64,000 nucleotides of DNA from Pararhizobium_B sp963838155. Its GTDB lineage: Bacteria > Pseudomonadota > Alphaproteobacteria > Rhizobiales > Rhizobiaceae. The notes under the pieces are model-generated. The model saw only the letters and a list, made by a program, of their open reading frames with translations. It did no database searches and had not been told where the DNA came from. Position 1 is the first letter of the stretch; every line of letters starts with the position of its first letter. Location: assembly GCA_963838155.1 (NCBI GenBank), contig CAWIQE010000010.1, positions 1 through 64,000 of the forward strand, in the 5' to 3' direction. Of the stretch, positions 1 through 8,244 are shown one piece after another. A program made the translations under genes and the position numbers.

Positions 1-17
1 GGCATGCACCACCTCCG

Positions 18-902
18 TCACGCGCCTCGCCTGGCCGAGGCCGGCAGGGTGTCGTCCAGTCGGTAGAGATCGATCGCCGAACCGGCCAGCACCCGCGACT
101 TCTCCGCCTCGGAAAGGTGGGATATGCCCTCCCCGACACAGGACAACACCTGCGCATAGGAGGCGGCGAGCGTGCAGACAGGCCAGTCGCTGCCGAACAG
201 ACACCGGTCCGGCCCGAAGACGTCCAGCGCCTCGTGGATGTAGGGAACCAGCTGCTCGACCGTCCAGTTCTTCCAGTCCGCTTCCGTGACCATGCCGGAC
301 AGCTTGCACCAAACGTGACTGCGCTCGGCAGAAAAACCCGCAAAGCTGCGCGACCAGGCGGCAAAGCCGTCGGCAGCGATTTCCGGCTTTGCGATGTGAT
401 CGACGACGAGCCGAAGATGCGGCATTTCCCGCGCGACCGCGAGAGCGGCGGGGATATGCGCCGGCCGAAGAAGCAGATCGTATACGAGGTCGTGCGCAGC
501 AACGGCTTCGAGGCCTCGCCGGACGTCCTTCCGAAGCAGCCAGTCGTCGGCCGGCTCGTCATGCACCTGGTGACGGACCCCGATCAGGTAACGGCCGTGG
601 CGATGGGTCTTCAGCCTGCCAATCGTCCGGTCGACGTCGGGGGCCGTGAGATCCACCCATCCGACCACCCCGGCAACGAAATCCGTCGTGGCGGCGGTCT
701 CCAGGAACTCGATTGTCTCCTCCACGCTCGACCACGTCTGGACAATCACCGTCGCCGCCACGCCGCTCGCTTCGAGTTCGGGACGGAGGTCCGCCGGCGA
801 ATAGATGCGTTTGAGCGCGGCAGCCTCACCCTCCATCCAGGGATAGACGCCCTTCTGGGGATCCCAGAAATGTTGGTGGGAATCGATGATCGTGTGGTTC
901 AT
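18..902 (-). CDS. Amidohydrolase family 2 (L-fuconolactonase-like TIM-barrel hydrolase)
   Basis: A 294-residue amidohydrolase of the 2-pyrone-4,6-dicarboxylate lactonase / L-fuconolactonase type, expected to open sugar lactones in the cytoplasm. The N-terminus IIDSHQHFWDP carries the HxH metal-binding motif, a conserved WMEG segment follows near residue 22, and the C-terminal FGSDWPVC motif near residue 240 contains the barrel's catalytic Asp. Length is normal for the family. The ATG lies one base after the stop of a decayed upstream reading frame, so it probably belonged to a longer sugar-acid operon whose other genes lie to the left of the window. The exact lactone cannot be read from sequence. 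Confidence 0.85.
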   Translation of the reverse strand: MNHTIIDSHQHFWDPQKGVYPWMEGEAAALKRIYSPADLRPELEASGVAATVIVQTWSSVEETIEFLETAATTDFVAGVVGWVDLTAPDVDRTIGRLKTHRHGRYLIGVRHQVHDEPADDWLLRKDVRRGLEAVAAHDLVYDLLLRPAHIPAALAVAREMPHLRLVVDHIAKPEIAADGFAAWSRSFAGFSAERSHVWCKLSGMVTEADWKNWTVEQLVPYIHEALDVFGPDRCLFGSDWPVCTLAASYAQVLSCVGEGISHLSEAEKSRVLAGSAIDLYRLDDTLPASARRGA

Positions 903-903
903 G

Positions 904-1019
904 TCATGCCGCCTCCGCCTCGTGTATGAGGTCCATGATTGCCGTGCTCATCTCGTCGTACAAGCTCGCCCGCGATCTGGAAGTCGTTCATCACGACGGC
1001 TCTGTCGGCCCCAAGGCGT
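904..1019 (-). pseudogene. 3' remnant of an unrecognised gene upstream of the amidohydrolase
   Basis: About 38 codons read like a protein C-terminus in two frames: GADRAVVMNDFQIAGEL (up to about position 962), then YDEMSTAIMDLIHEAEAA followed by TGA. One extra base near 961 separates the two halves. The stop is one base from the amidohydrolase ATG, which is typical operon spacing. The 5' part of the gene is missing; the FecR gene ends just beyond. I do not recognise the family. It could be noise, but the smooth helical continuation across the frame change argues for a real remnant. Confidence 0.3.
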
Positions 1020-1037
1020 GATTTCGCCCCGGGCCGG

Positions 1038-2171
1038 CTAGCTAGCCACCACCGTGGCCTCGCCCCCCGCGCCCTCCGTGGCCCTCGTGGCCGCCGCGCC
1101 CTCCGTGGCCCTCGTGGCCGCCGTGCTCTCCGTGGCCGCCGTGCCCACCGTCCCTGCCGCCGCGTGGCCTCGGCCCCCTTGGCCGCCGGGCCCTCCGTCC
1201 CTTCCGCCATTTTGGCCCCGCCCGCCGTCACCGCCCCGGCCAATGCCATCGCGTCCTCCGTGGCCATGCCCGTTCAGACCGCGGCCGCTGTATCCGGCAG
1301 ATCTTGCGCCCATGAAGTTGCCGTGGTCGTGCGAGTAGTGATGATCGTAATCCCTCGAATGATGATGATCGTCCCGATCCCATGAATGATGATGTTCATG
1401 GTGATGCCGGTGGCGGTGCTCCGGTGGAGCTGGAGGAGGAGGTGCCGGCGGTCGCTGTGCTTCGGGCCGCGGTGAAGCCGCAGGGTCGGATCGGCTCCGG
1501 GGCGGAGCTGCCTGACTGGCGCAGCCGGACGAATTGCCCCTGAAGGAGGGAAGAACCTCCTTGGATCGTTCGAGCAACGGGAAGAGATTTCGGCCCGAGC
1601 CGGCAGTAGCGTCGGCTTTGCCCCGGTGGAGAAAGCCTTTCCTGTTGAAAGTCACATAGGTGCAGACCGTCCGTACCATCCGACACTGACCGTTCCGCGG
1701 GCAGACCTTTACCTGGCCCCGCAGCAACACGACGTTTGTCGTGTTTCCCACGATCGTGACGTCGAACGCCGTCCCCCTGACCCCTACGGAACCAGCCGGA
1801 GTGACAATCGAATAGGCTTTCGACCCGCTATGTCCACTGATGAAACGAAAGGCGCCCTTGGTCAGGACGACCGAAACCGCCTTCGCCGTCGTTTCCCCGG
1901 AAAAAACGAATTTGTCCAGGACAAGATTTGAATTGGGTCCCACCACAAGTTTCGTATCGTCGATGAGCTTTATTTGCGCCAAGCCTGTTGAGTTGGCAAT
2001 AAGTCGATCGTTCCTAAATACAGGCTCCGCGGTTGCAAGAATTTTTCTGCCGCCTGACGCGTTGATCGAAACGCGCAGTTTAGCATCGACGGTTACGCCG
2101 ATTTGCGGTCCAGCCCAAGCAGACTTCGCGACCGCGAGCATGCAAAGCAAAACAAACACGCCGCGACGCAT
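1038..2171 (-). CDS. FecR-domain protein with His/Gly-rich tail
   Basis: A 377-residue exported protein. Residues 1-20 (MRRGVFVLLC..AKSAWA) form a signal peptide. The FecR domain covers about residues 50-175 and includes TPAGSVGVRGTAFDV and VVLLRGQVKV. The tail changes from a Pro/Arg stretch to a His-rich and then Gly/Arg-rich low-complexity region. The ATG at 2171 has AGAGG eight bases upstream and is preferred over the upstream in-frame start. It lies downstream of, and on the same strand as, a CHASE2 cyclase, a pairing seen in other proteobacteria. The last roughly 45 residues turn Ala/Thr-rich, while another frame continues the Gly/His pattern, so a one-base deletion near 1157-1165 is suspected. 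Confidence 0.85.
   Translation of the reverse strand: MRRGVFVLLCMLAVAKSAWAGPQIGVTVDAKLRVSINASGGRKILATAEPVFRNDRLIANSTGLAQIKLIDDTKLVVGPNSNLVLDKFVFSGETTAKAVSVVLTKGAFRFISGHSGSKAYSIVTPAGSVGVRGTAFDVTIVGNTTNVVLLRGQVKVCPRNGQCRMVRTVCTYVTFNRKGFLHRGKADATAGSGRNLFPLLERSKEVLPSFRGNSSGCASQAAPPRSRSDPAASPRPEAQRPPAPPPPAPPEHRHRHHHEHHHSWDRDDHHHSRDYDHHYSHDHGNFMGARSAGYSGRGLNGHGHGGRDGIGRGGDGGRGQNGGRDGGPGGQGGRGHAAAGTVGTAATESTAATRATEGAAATRATEGAGGEATVVAS
1071..1142. repeat. 27-bp tandem repeat in the 3' end of the FecR gene
   Basis: Two near-identical 27-bp units, 1071-1097 and 1098-1124, differ at the last base. A shorter 18-bp copy begins at 1125. The unit encodes the low-complexity tail of the FecR protein. The repeat is a likely site of slippage. 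Confidence 0.8.
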
Positions 2172-2334
2172 ATTAATGCCTCTGCGATTTTTCGCTTCCA
2201 TACAAACGGTTAACGATAAATTAAGCATTGAAGCTTGTCGACGATCTCCGGCATTAGTTCTATTTTATGGTCAATATCGCCGAGAAAGACATCTTGACGC
2301 GCAGGTGTAACGGCTGGTAGAGGAGCCGCCGCCG

Positions 2335-4467
2335 TCAAGCATTACACTGGTCGGGTATCACTCGGGCCGCTCGCCGTCGACATCGGGAATGGAGCGCCGC
2401 CGCTCCTCCATGCTCATGCTTTGCTTTCAGCGCCTCGAATTCCGGCGATTTGGCGAACTCCTCGTCGCCAACCAGCGCATAGATGGCGATATCGTGGGAC
2501 TTGCCCTTCAGCACGAGATTGCCGACCGGAAGGTACGCCAGGTCGGGGGCCGCGAGCGCTGTCGTCTCGGAGACCAGGATCGGCCAGCCATGAGCCTTGG
2601 TTTCCGACTCGATCCGCGCGGACACGTTTACCGTGTCCCCCACGACCGAATAGTTGAAACGGATGGCCGACCCCATATTGCCGACGCACACGTCGCCGGT
2701 ACTGAGGCCGATACCTATCCGGACATCCGGAATATCTAGAGAGCGTCTTTTAAAGCCGAAGGCATCGTCGCGCTGGAGCCGCTCGACAACTTCTACCATC
2801 TTCAGTGCGGCATGGCAGGCCTTGCGCGGATGATCGTCGACCTGCACCGGCGCGTTCCAGAAGGCCATGATCGAGTCGCCGATATATTTGTCGATCGCGC
2901 CTTCATTCTGCTGGATGATCTCGGAGAGCGGCGTGAAGAGTTCGTTGAGAAAAGTCACGAGCTCGTTCGGCGACAGCTTCTCGGAGATGCCGGTGAATCC
3001 CCTGATATCCATGAACAGGATCGTCAAGTTGCGATCCTCTCCACCCAGGATGAGTTGTTCGGGCGCAGCCTCAAGCTTTTTCAGAAGCGCCGGGGCAAGG
3101 TAGTACTGGAATGCGGAGCGGACGAAACGCCGCTCGCGGTCCGCGGCCGCAAACACGAATGTAATCGTCAGAATGTAGAGCGCCGCGCCGGTCAGCATCG
3201 GAAAGACCGGCTCGATGAGGATTCCGTAGCGGTCGAACATCAGCCAGCTGACGGCAAGCACGACTGCGGCGCAAATTGCCCCGAACGCAGCCGAATAAAG
3301 GGCATTCGTGTACGGCAGGACAGCCATCACCAACAGCGTGACGACGACGGTCATGAATATTTCCGCCCCGTCCGCCCAGTCCGGCCTTTGCAGAAATGTC
3401 TGGGTCAGGATCTGCTCGACCATTTGGGCGTGCAGCGACACGCCGGGGATGAGCTGTCCGAGCGCATCGATGCGAAGGTCCGACAGACCGACCGCCGAAG
3501 CTCCGATGAAGACGATGTGGCCTTCGACGAGCGGCCTCAACGTCTTGGCGTCTCCCTCGAGAAGTCGGCCAACGGAAATATAGTCGGCGGGGTCGTAGCG
3601 CTTGTAGTACATCTGCAGTTCGCCGGAGGCGGTGGTGGGAACGACGAAATCGCCCAGCTTTACCGATACCATCCCGCTCCTGCCGCCCGTCGTTTCGCCG
3701 CTCGCGCCGATCGCCTTGATGACGTAGGTCGAGGCGCCGACGGCAACCCTCAGCGCCTCCATGGACAGCGTCGGATAGAGGTTCTTGCCGTCGGAAATGA
3801 AGAGCGGCACCGTTCTGATGACGTCGCTTACACGATCGGCGCTCAGGCTGACGCTGCCGATGCCCTGGGCGGATTTCTCCAACATCGGCCTGCTCACGAT
3901 CGACCCTTTCATCTTCACGAGCGCCGGCTTTGGATCGTCTCCCGCATAGACGAACCCCGCCTTCACGGGAGGACGGACCGGATTGGCCTGTTTGGTGGCA
4001 AAGAAGCCGAGCACGGTCGGGACGCGCGAAAGGCTGGCGGCAAACAGCGCGTCGTTTTCCGGCAGGTCCTTGATCTTGCTCAGGATATCCCGATCTCGGC
4101 TATTCAGGGACTGTAGCAACGATTTCATGGCTTCGGCCGGGTCGGTCCTGTCCGATTCGGAAAAGACCATGTCGAAGGCAACCGCGGAGGCGCCAAGTCG
4201 AGCCAGGCGGTCGACAATCTGCGCAAGCTTCGTGCGAGGCCACGGCCATTGTCCGTAGCGACGGATGGAATCGTCATCGACGTCGATAATCCGGATGGGC
4301 AATTTCGGCGGCGTGCGAGGCTTTATCCGCTGATATTGGTCGAAGGTGACGTCCCTGATGACCTGAAGAACCTCGGGATTGTGGAATCGTATGAGGAAGG
4401 CGAGCAACAGGACATTTGCCGCGACCAGCACCACCTGGATCGGCTTGCTCCTCAGAACACGCCTCAT
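2335..4467 (-). CDS. CHASE2-domain adenylate/guanylate cyclase
   Basis: A 710-residue class III nucleotide cyclase. A transmembrane helix sits at residues 11-26, followed by a periplasmic CHASE2 sensor domain (about 35-375, with IRIIDVDDDSIRRYGQWPWP) and three closely spaced membrane helices (MTVVVTLLVMAVLPY onward). The cytoplasmic cyclase domain begins near residue 470 with LTILFMDIRGFTGISEK, whose Asp is a metal ligand; KYIGDSIMAFW carries the second metal Asp. VVGDTVNVSARIES is the usual substrate-side motif. The start at MRRVLRSKP puts the membrane helix close to the N-terminus; a start 38 codons upstream is open but lacks the family pattern. It probably makes cAMP in response to a periplasmic signal, with the downstream FecR protein as partner. 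Confidence 0.9.
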   Translation of the reverse strand: MRRVLRSKPIQVVLVAANVLLLAFLIRFHNPEVLQVIRDVTFDQYQRIKPRTPPKLPIRIIDVDDDSIRRYGQWPWPRTKLAQIVDRLARLGASAVAFDMVFSESDRTDPAEAMKSLLQSLNSRDRDILSKIKDLPENDALFAASLSRVPTVLGFFATKQANPVRPPVKAGFVYAGDDPKPALVKMKGSIVSRPMLEKSAQGIGSVSLSADRVSDVIRTVPLFISDGKNLYPTLSMEALRVAVGASTYVIKAIGASGETTGGRSGMVSVKLGDFVVPTTASGELQMYYKRYDPADYISVGRLLEGDAKTLRPLVEGHIVFIGASAVGLSDLRIDALGQLIPGVSLHAQMVEQILTQTFLQRPDWADGAEIFMTVVVTLLVMAVLPYTNALYSAAFGAICAAVVLAVSWLMFDRYGILIEPVFPMLTGAALYILTITFVFAAADRERRFVRSAFQYYLAPALLKKLEAAPEQLILGGEDRNLTILFMDIRGFTGISEKLSPNELVTFLNELFTPLSEIIQQNEGAIDKYIGDSIMAFWNAPVQVDDHPRKACHAALKMVEVVERLQRDDAFGFKRRSLDIPDVRIGIGLSTGDVCVGNMGSAIRFNYSVVGDTVNVSARIESETKAHGWPILVSETTALAAPDLAYLPVGNLVLKGKSHDIAIYALVGDEEFAKSPEFEALKAKHEHGGAAALHSRCRRRAARVIPDQCNA

Positions 4468-4852
4468 CACCCCTGCCCCCAATCTTGCCAATTGGTCTGC
4501 TTGGCAAAGCACTCGCACCCGGCACAATGGAATTTCCCAGCCTGCCGTCAAGATAGCCGAAAGTGAGCCGGGAACTTGCATTCAAAGAACTTTTGTCCGA
4601 GCCTTTTGGCGTGCTTCATCGTGTAGTCGACAACTTGCCAAGACGAAGTCGGCACGAGCGTTAACGATATCGCGGAGCAACATCACGCCCCTCTGAAGGT
4701 GCTGCTGGATTACCGAAGCTCCCATGGCGCACGACGACGGAAAAGTCCCCGGCCCGCGACGTCGGTCGCGGCGACCTCCTCTCGAGAGCCTGGACTTGCC
4801 TGGCAAACGCGCCCCAGCTAGAAACGAAGCGGCGGCCAGTGTGGAGGACATG
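4468..4852. other. Divergent intergenic region with a small inverted repeat
   Basis: This 385-bp gap separates the divergently transcribed cyclase and Idh/MocA genes and has no convincing gene. TTGCCAA at 4485-4491 and TTGGCAA at 4501-4507 form an inverted repeat just upstream of the cyclase start. It may be an operator or part of the leader. No clear sigma-70 promoter was picked. Confidence 0.35.
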
Positions 4853-5884
4853 ATGCGCACGACCAGGCTCGGGATCATCGGCTGCGGATTTTTCGCCCAG
4901 AACCATCTCCACTCCTGGCGCTCGCTCGCCGACCAGGGTGTGGAGATAGTCGCGGTCTGCGACAGCGACGCCGGCCGGGCCGAGGCCGCCGCCTCGCAGT
5001 TCGGCGTGCCGAACCGGTATGCCGACGCGGCCGCGATGCTGGAGAAGGAGCAGCTCGACCTCGTCGACATCGTCACCCAGGTTCGGTCCCACAGGACGCT
5101 GGTCGAAATGGCGCTCGGCGCGGGAATCGCAACGATCGTGCAGAAACCCTTCGGCAACGACCTCGCCGATTGCCGCGCGATGCTGGCAGCGGCCGAGGCG
5201 GCCGGCGGCTTCCTTGCCGTGCACGAGAACTTCCGGTTTCAGCGGCCAAACCGGCTGATCGCCGAGATGCTGCGCCGCGGCGACATCGGCGAGCCGACTT
5301 GGGCCCGGATCAGCTTCCGCTCCGGCTACGACATCTACGCAGGCCAGCCCTACCTTCTAGAGGAGGAGCGCTTCGTCACCACCGATCTCGGCGTCCATGT
5401 CCTGGACCTGGCGCGCGTATTCCTAGGCGAGGTCTCGCATCTCGGCGCCGAGATGCAGCGGCGGAACCCGAAGGTGCGCGGCGAAGACACGGCGACGATG
5501 ACCCTTCGCCATGCGTCCGGCGCGGTCTCGGTCGTCGAATGCACCTATGGATCGCGCCGCCTGCCCGACGTTTTCCCGGCGACGGTCTTGGAGATCGAAG
5601 GGACCGAAGGCGCCATCCTGCTGAGGGGGGACCTTCGGATCGAGCTGACGTCCCGGGGGGAGCTGACCGAGATCGACGGCGACGCGCCGGTGCTTTCGTG
5701 GGCCGAGCGGCCGTGGCACATCGTGCAGGAAAGCGTTCTTCGCACCTGCGAACATATCCACGCCGCCTTCCGGGACGGCCGTCCTGCGGATGTCTCCGCA
5801 GCCGACAATTTGCGCACCTATGCCCTGTGCGAGGCGGCCTACGCGTCTGCGAACAGCGGACGAAAGGAAACGCCGGAAGCCTAG
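4853..5884 (+). CDS. Gfo/Idh/MocA family oxidoreductase
   Basis: A 343-residue NAD(P)-dependent sugar or inositol-type dehydrogenase. The Rossmann motif RLGIIGCGFFAQNH starts at residue 4. QKPFGND near residue 92 is the variant of the family EKP motif that carries the catalytic Lys. TTDLGVHVLDLARVF near residue 180 carries the conserved Asp/His pair. GGAGG at 4843-4847 is five bases before the second of two adjacent ATGs, so 4853 is chosen over 4850 and over the longer open frame from 4724. It stands alone on the plus strand and ends in a RIME-like palindrome that could act as a terminator. Substrate unknown. Confidence 0.85.
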   Translation: MRTTRLGIIGCGFFAQNHLHSWRSLADQGVEIVAVCDSDAGRAEAAASQFGVPNRYADAAAMLEKEQLDLVDIVTQVRSHRTLVEMALGAGIATIVQKPFGNDLADCRAMLAAAEAAGGFLAVHENFRFQRPNRLIAEMLRRGDIGEPTWARISFRSGYDIYAGQPYLLEEERFVTTDLGVHVLDLARVFLGEVSHLGAEMQRRNPKVRGEDTATMTLRHASGAVSVVECTYGSRRLPDVFPATVLEIEGTEGAILLRGDLRIELTSRGELTEIDGDAPVLSWAERPWHIVQESVLRTCEHIHAAFRDGRPADVSAADNLRTYALCEAAYASANSGRKETPEA

Positions 5885-5984
5885 AGCCTTTTCGCGTTTC
5901 ACGGAATCGCGAAAAGGCTCTAACCCATTGTTCTTGCGCGCTTCCGGACGGAAAACCGGTTTCCACTTTTCCTGGAAGCGCTCT
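5883..5984. repeat. RIME-like double palindrome
   Basis: Two palindromes lie side by side. The first has 14-bp arms at 5883-5896 and 5908-5921 with an 11-base loop. The second spans 5937-5984 and folds on CGCTTCC / GGAAGCG ends. Its reverse complement is almost identical over 48 bp to 41952-41999. The roughly 102-bp size and two-palindrome design match the rhizobial intergenic mosaic elements (RIME). It overlaps the stop codon of the oxidoreductase. Confidence 0.75.
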
Positions 5985-6040
5985 AGCCCGGACATCCAGG
6001 ACATCGCCGCCCTCCCCGGCGGCGCCGAAAGGCTATGTCG

Positions 6041-6784
6041 TCAATAGGTCGCCCTGCCGCCGGACAGATCGAAGGTGAAGCCGGTCGTGAAGGCGCATTC
6101 GGGCGAGACGATGAACGCGATCATCGCCGCTGCTTCCTCGAGCGTGCCGGTGCGCTTCATGGGGATCCTGTCGGTCATGTAGCGCACCTGGCTCTCCGGC
6201 ATGGCGGCCACCATGTCCGTCCTGATCACCGCCGGGGCGAGGCAATTGATGGTGATCCCCGCGTCGGCGTAGTCCTTGGCCGCGCTCTTCACCAGGCCGA
6301 TGAGGCCCGCCTTCGTTGCCGAATAGGCCAGCATGCCCGCATTGCCTTCCTTGCCGGCTATCGAAGCGACGTGGAGAATCCTGCCCCACCGGTTTGGCAA
6401 CATGACCGGCACGACGGCGCGGGTCAGGAGCATCGCGGCATAGAGATTGATCCGATAGACGCGGTCGAAATCGTCCGGATCGACTTCGTGCGCCGGGATT
6501 CCGGTATCGCCGGTAATGCCGGCGCAATTGACCAGTGCATCGATCCGGCCGAACCGGCCCGCGATGTCGCCGATCGCGCTTTCGACTGCGGCGCGATCGG
6601 TGAGGTCGACGACGGATGCGCGCCCCTCGGCACCCGGCGCGAGGGCGGACATGGCGCTCTCCAGCGCCTTGGCGTCACGGTCGACGCCGACCACGGTCCA
6701 GCCCGCCTCCGAAAGCCTCTTCGATGCCGCCAGCCCGATTCCGCGCGCCGCACCCGTTACAACTGCCACCTTTTCATAAGCCAT
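6041..6784 (-). CDS. Short-chain dehydrogenase/reductase (SDR)
   Basis: A 247-residue classical SDR. VAVVTGAARGIG near residue 5 is the TGxxxGxG cofactor motif, LVNCAG near residue 80 is the NNAG equivalent, and the catalytic YSATK is near residue 147. The start MAYEKVAVV has a GGAAGAAGGA ribosome site ahead of it. No ORF partner is adjacent on the same strand, though the neighbouring Idh/MocA and idonate-type dehydrogenases suggest a shared polyol or sugar-acid role. The substrate cannot be assigned. Confidence 0.85.
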   Translation of the reverse strand: MAYEKVAVVTGAARGIGLAASKRLSEAGWTVVGVDRDAKALESAMSALAPGAEGRASVVDLTDRAAVESAIGDIAGRFGRIDALVNCAGITGDTGIPAHEVDPDDFDRVYRINLYAAMLLTRAVVPVMLPNRWGRILHVASIAGKEGNAGMLAYSATKAGLIGLVKSAAKDYADAGITINCLAPAVIRTDMVAAMPESQVRYMTDRIPMKRTGTLEEAAAMIAFIVSPECAFTTGFTFDLSGGRATY

Positions 6785-7139
6785 CGTTCGTCGTCCTTCT
6801 TCCTTCAACGGTTTCTAGATCACGCGCGATGCCAGGCAAAGCCCCCGCGAATATAGTTGCCGATGGGAGCGACGCTGGCCACCGGCAACTGCACGATCTG
6901 GCCGAGCGCTTCGATGTAGGCTTCCCGGGCCAGCCGATCCGTCCCGATCGACCTCTTTGCCGAATGAACCGAACGTCGATCCACGCTATGTTGCCCTTGC
7001 AAAACGAGCCGACCCGCCGCATCACGCGAAGACGGCACTTTCGAGACCCGCAAGGCGATGAAGCCCGCCTGTAGGCGACGATCGCGCCCCGCACGTCTCC
7101 GGCAGGCCGCCTTGGCACCCATTCGATAGGAGCATACCC
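6785..7139. other. Divergent intergenic region, no confident gene
   Basis: This 355-bp stretch lies between the divergent SDR and the zinc dehydrogenase. The minus strand near 6820-6930 can be read as IEALGQIVQLPVASVAPIG, loosely like the start of a RidA-family protein, but the frame stops at once. It may be a tiny remnant. No promoter was identified with confidence. Confidence 0.3.
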
Positions 7140-8174
7140 ATGAAGGCGATCGTGATTCATGCAGAGCGCGACTTGCGCATCGAGGACCGTGAGCCTGACA
7201 CCGTGGGTCCCGGTCAGGTCGAGATCGCAGTGGAGGTCGGCGGCATCTGCGGCTCGGATCTTCACTACTACCAGCATGGAGGCTTCGGTGCCGTCCGTGT
7301 TCGCGAGCCGATGATTCTCGGTCACGAGGTCGCGGGGCGTGTAACCGCTCTCGGTAGCGGCGTCGCCGGGCTGACGATCGGCGACCGGGTGGCCGTCTCT
7401 CCGAGCCGGCCTTGCAACGCGTGCGAATATTGCCTCAAGGGCCAGCAGAACCACTGCCTCGACATGCGCTTTTACGGCAGCGCGATGCCGATGCCGCATA
7501 TCCAGGGTGCCTTTCGCCAGCAGCTCGTGGCCGAAAGCTGGCAATGCCACAAGATCGCCGAAGGCATCTCGACAGGAATTGCCGCCTTTGCCGAGCCCTT
7601 CGCCGTCACGCTTCATGCCGTCTCGCGCGCCGGCTCGCTCCTCGGCAAGAAAGTCCTCGTCTCGGGTTGCGGGCCGATCGGCGCGCTGACGGTCATCGCT
7701 GCGCGCATCCACGGAGCGAAAGAGATCGTCGTGACGGACATCGAGGACGCGGTGCTGGCGAAAGCCGCCCGGATCGGTGCCGATCGCGGCATCAATGTCG
7801 CGAGAAACAGCGCGGAGCTGGAGGCCTATGGCGCCCGGAAGGGCACGTTCGATGTGGCCTTCGAATGTTCCGGCAGCGAGCGGGCCGTCGCCGCGGCGCT
7901 CGAAGTGCTAAAGCCGAAGGCCATCCTCGTTCAACTGGGCCTCGGCGGCGACATGACGATTCCGCTCAACATCGTCACGGCGAAGGAAATCGAAGTGCGC
8001 GGCTCGTTTCGCTTCCACGAGGAGTTCGCATTGGCCGTCGCACTGATCAACGCGCGCCGCGTCGATTTCGGTCCGCTTCTAACGGCCACCTTCCCGATCG
8101 ACGAGGCGGTGCAAGCCTTCGAGCTCGCCGGCGACCGCAAACAGTCGATGAAGGTGCAGCTTTCGCTCGACTGA
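7140..8174 (+). CDS. Zinc-dependent dehydrogenase, L-idonate 5-dehydrogenase / sorbitol dehydrogenase type
   Basis: A 344-residue medium-chain dehydrogenase. GGICGSDLHYYQHGG (near residue 35) carries the catalytic-zinc Cys, GHEVAGRV near 61 supplies the next zinc His-Glu, and PCNACEYCLKGQQNHC holds the four structural-zinc cysteines. VSGCGPIGALTV near 170 is the NAD-binding Rossmann loop. The CGSDLHYY pattern is typical of L-idonate 5-dehydrogenases, which oxidise idonate to 5-ketogluconate; sorbitol or xylitol activity is an alternative. A ribosome site (ATAGGAG) precedes the ATG. It lies alone between convergent and divergent neighbours. Confidence 0.85.
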   Translation: MKAIVIHAERDLRIEDREPDTVGPGQVEIAVEVGGICGSDLHYYQHGGFGAVRVREPMILGHEVAGRVTALGSGVAGLTIGDRVAVSPSRPCNACEYCLKGQQNHCLDMRFYGSAMPMPHIQGAFRQQLVAESWQCHKIAEGISTGIAAFAEPFAVTLHAVSRAGSLLGKKVLVSGCGPIGALTVIAARIHGAKEIVVTDIEDAVLAKAARIGADRGINVARNSAELEAYGARKGTFDVAFECSGSERAVAAALEVLKPKAILVQLGLGGDMTIPLNIVTAKEIEVRGSFRFHEEFALAVALINARRVDFGPLLTATFPIDEAVQAFELAGDRKQSMKVQLSLD

Positions 8175-8244
8175 TCGACCTCCCCGGCCGGCGGGATCGG
8201 CAACGATCGCGAAAAGCCCGCCCTCACCCGATCGTGCTCGCCAC

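Noticed and set aside
6820..6935. Possible RidA N-terminal remnant on the minus strand
   Set aside because: Only a loose LG..LP..P.GNY resemblance over 25 residues; too weak for a feature of its own.
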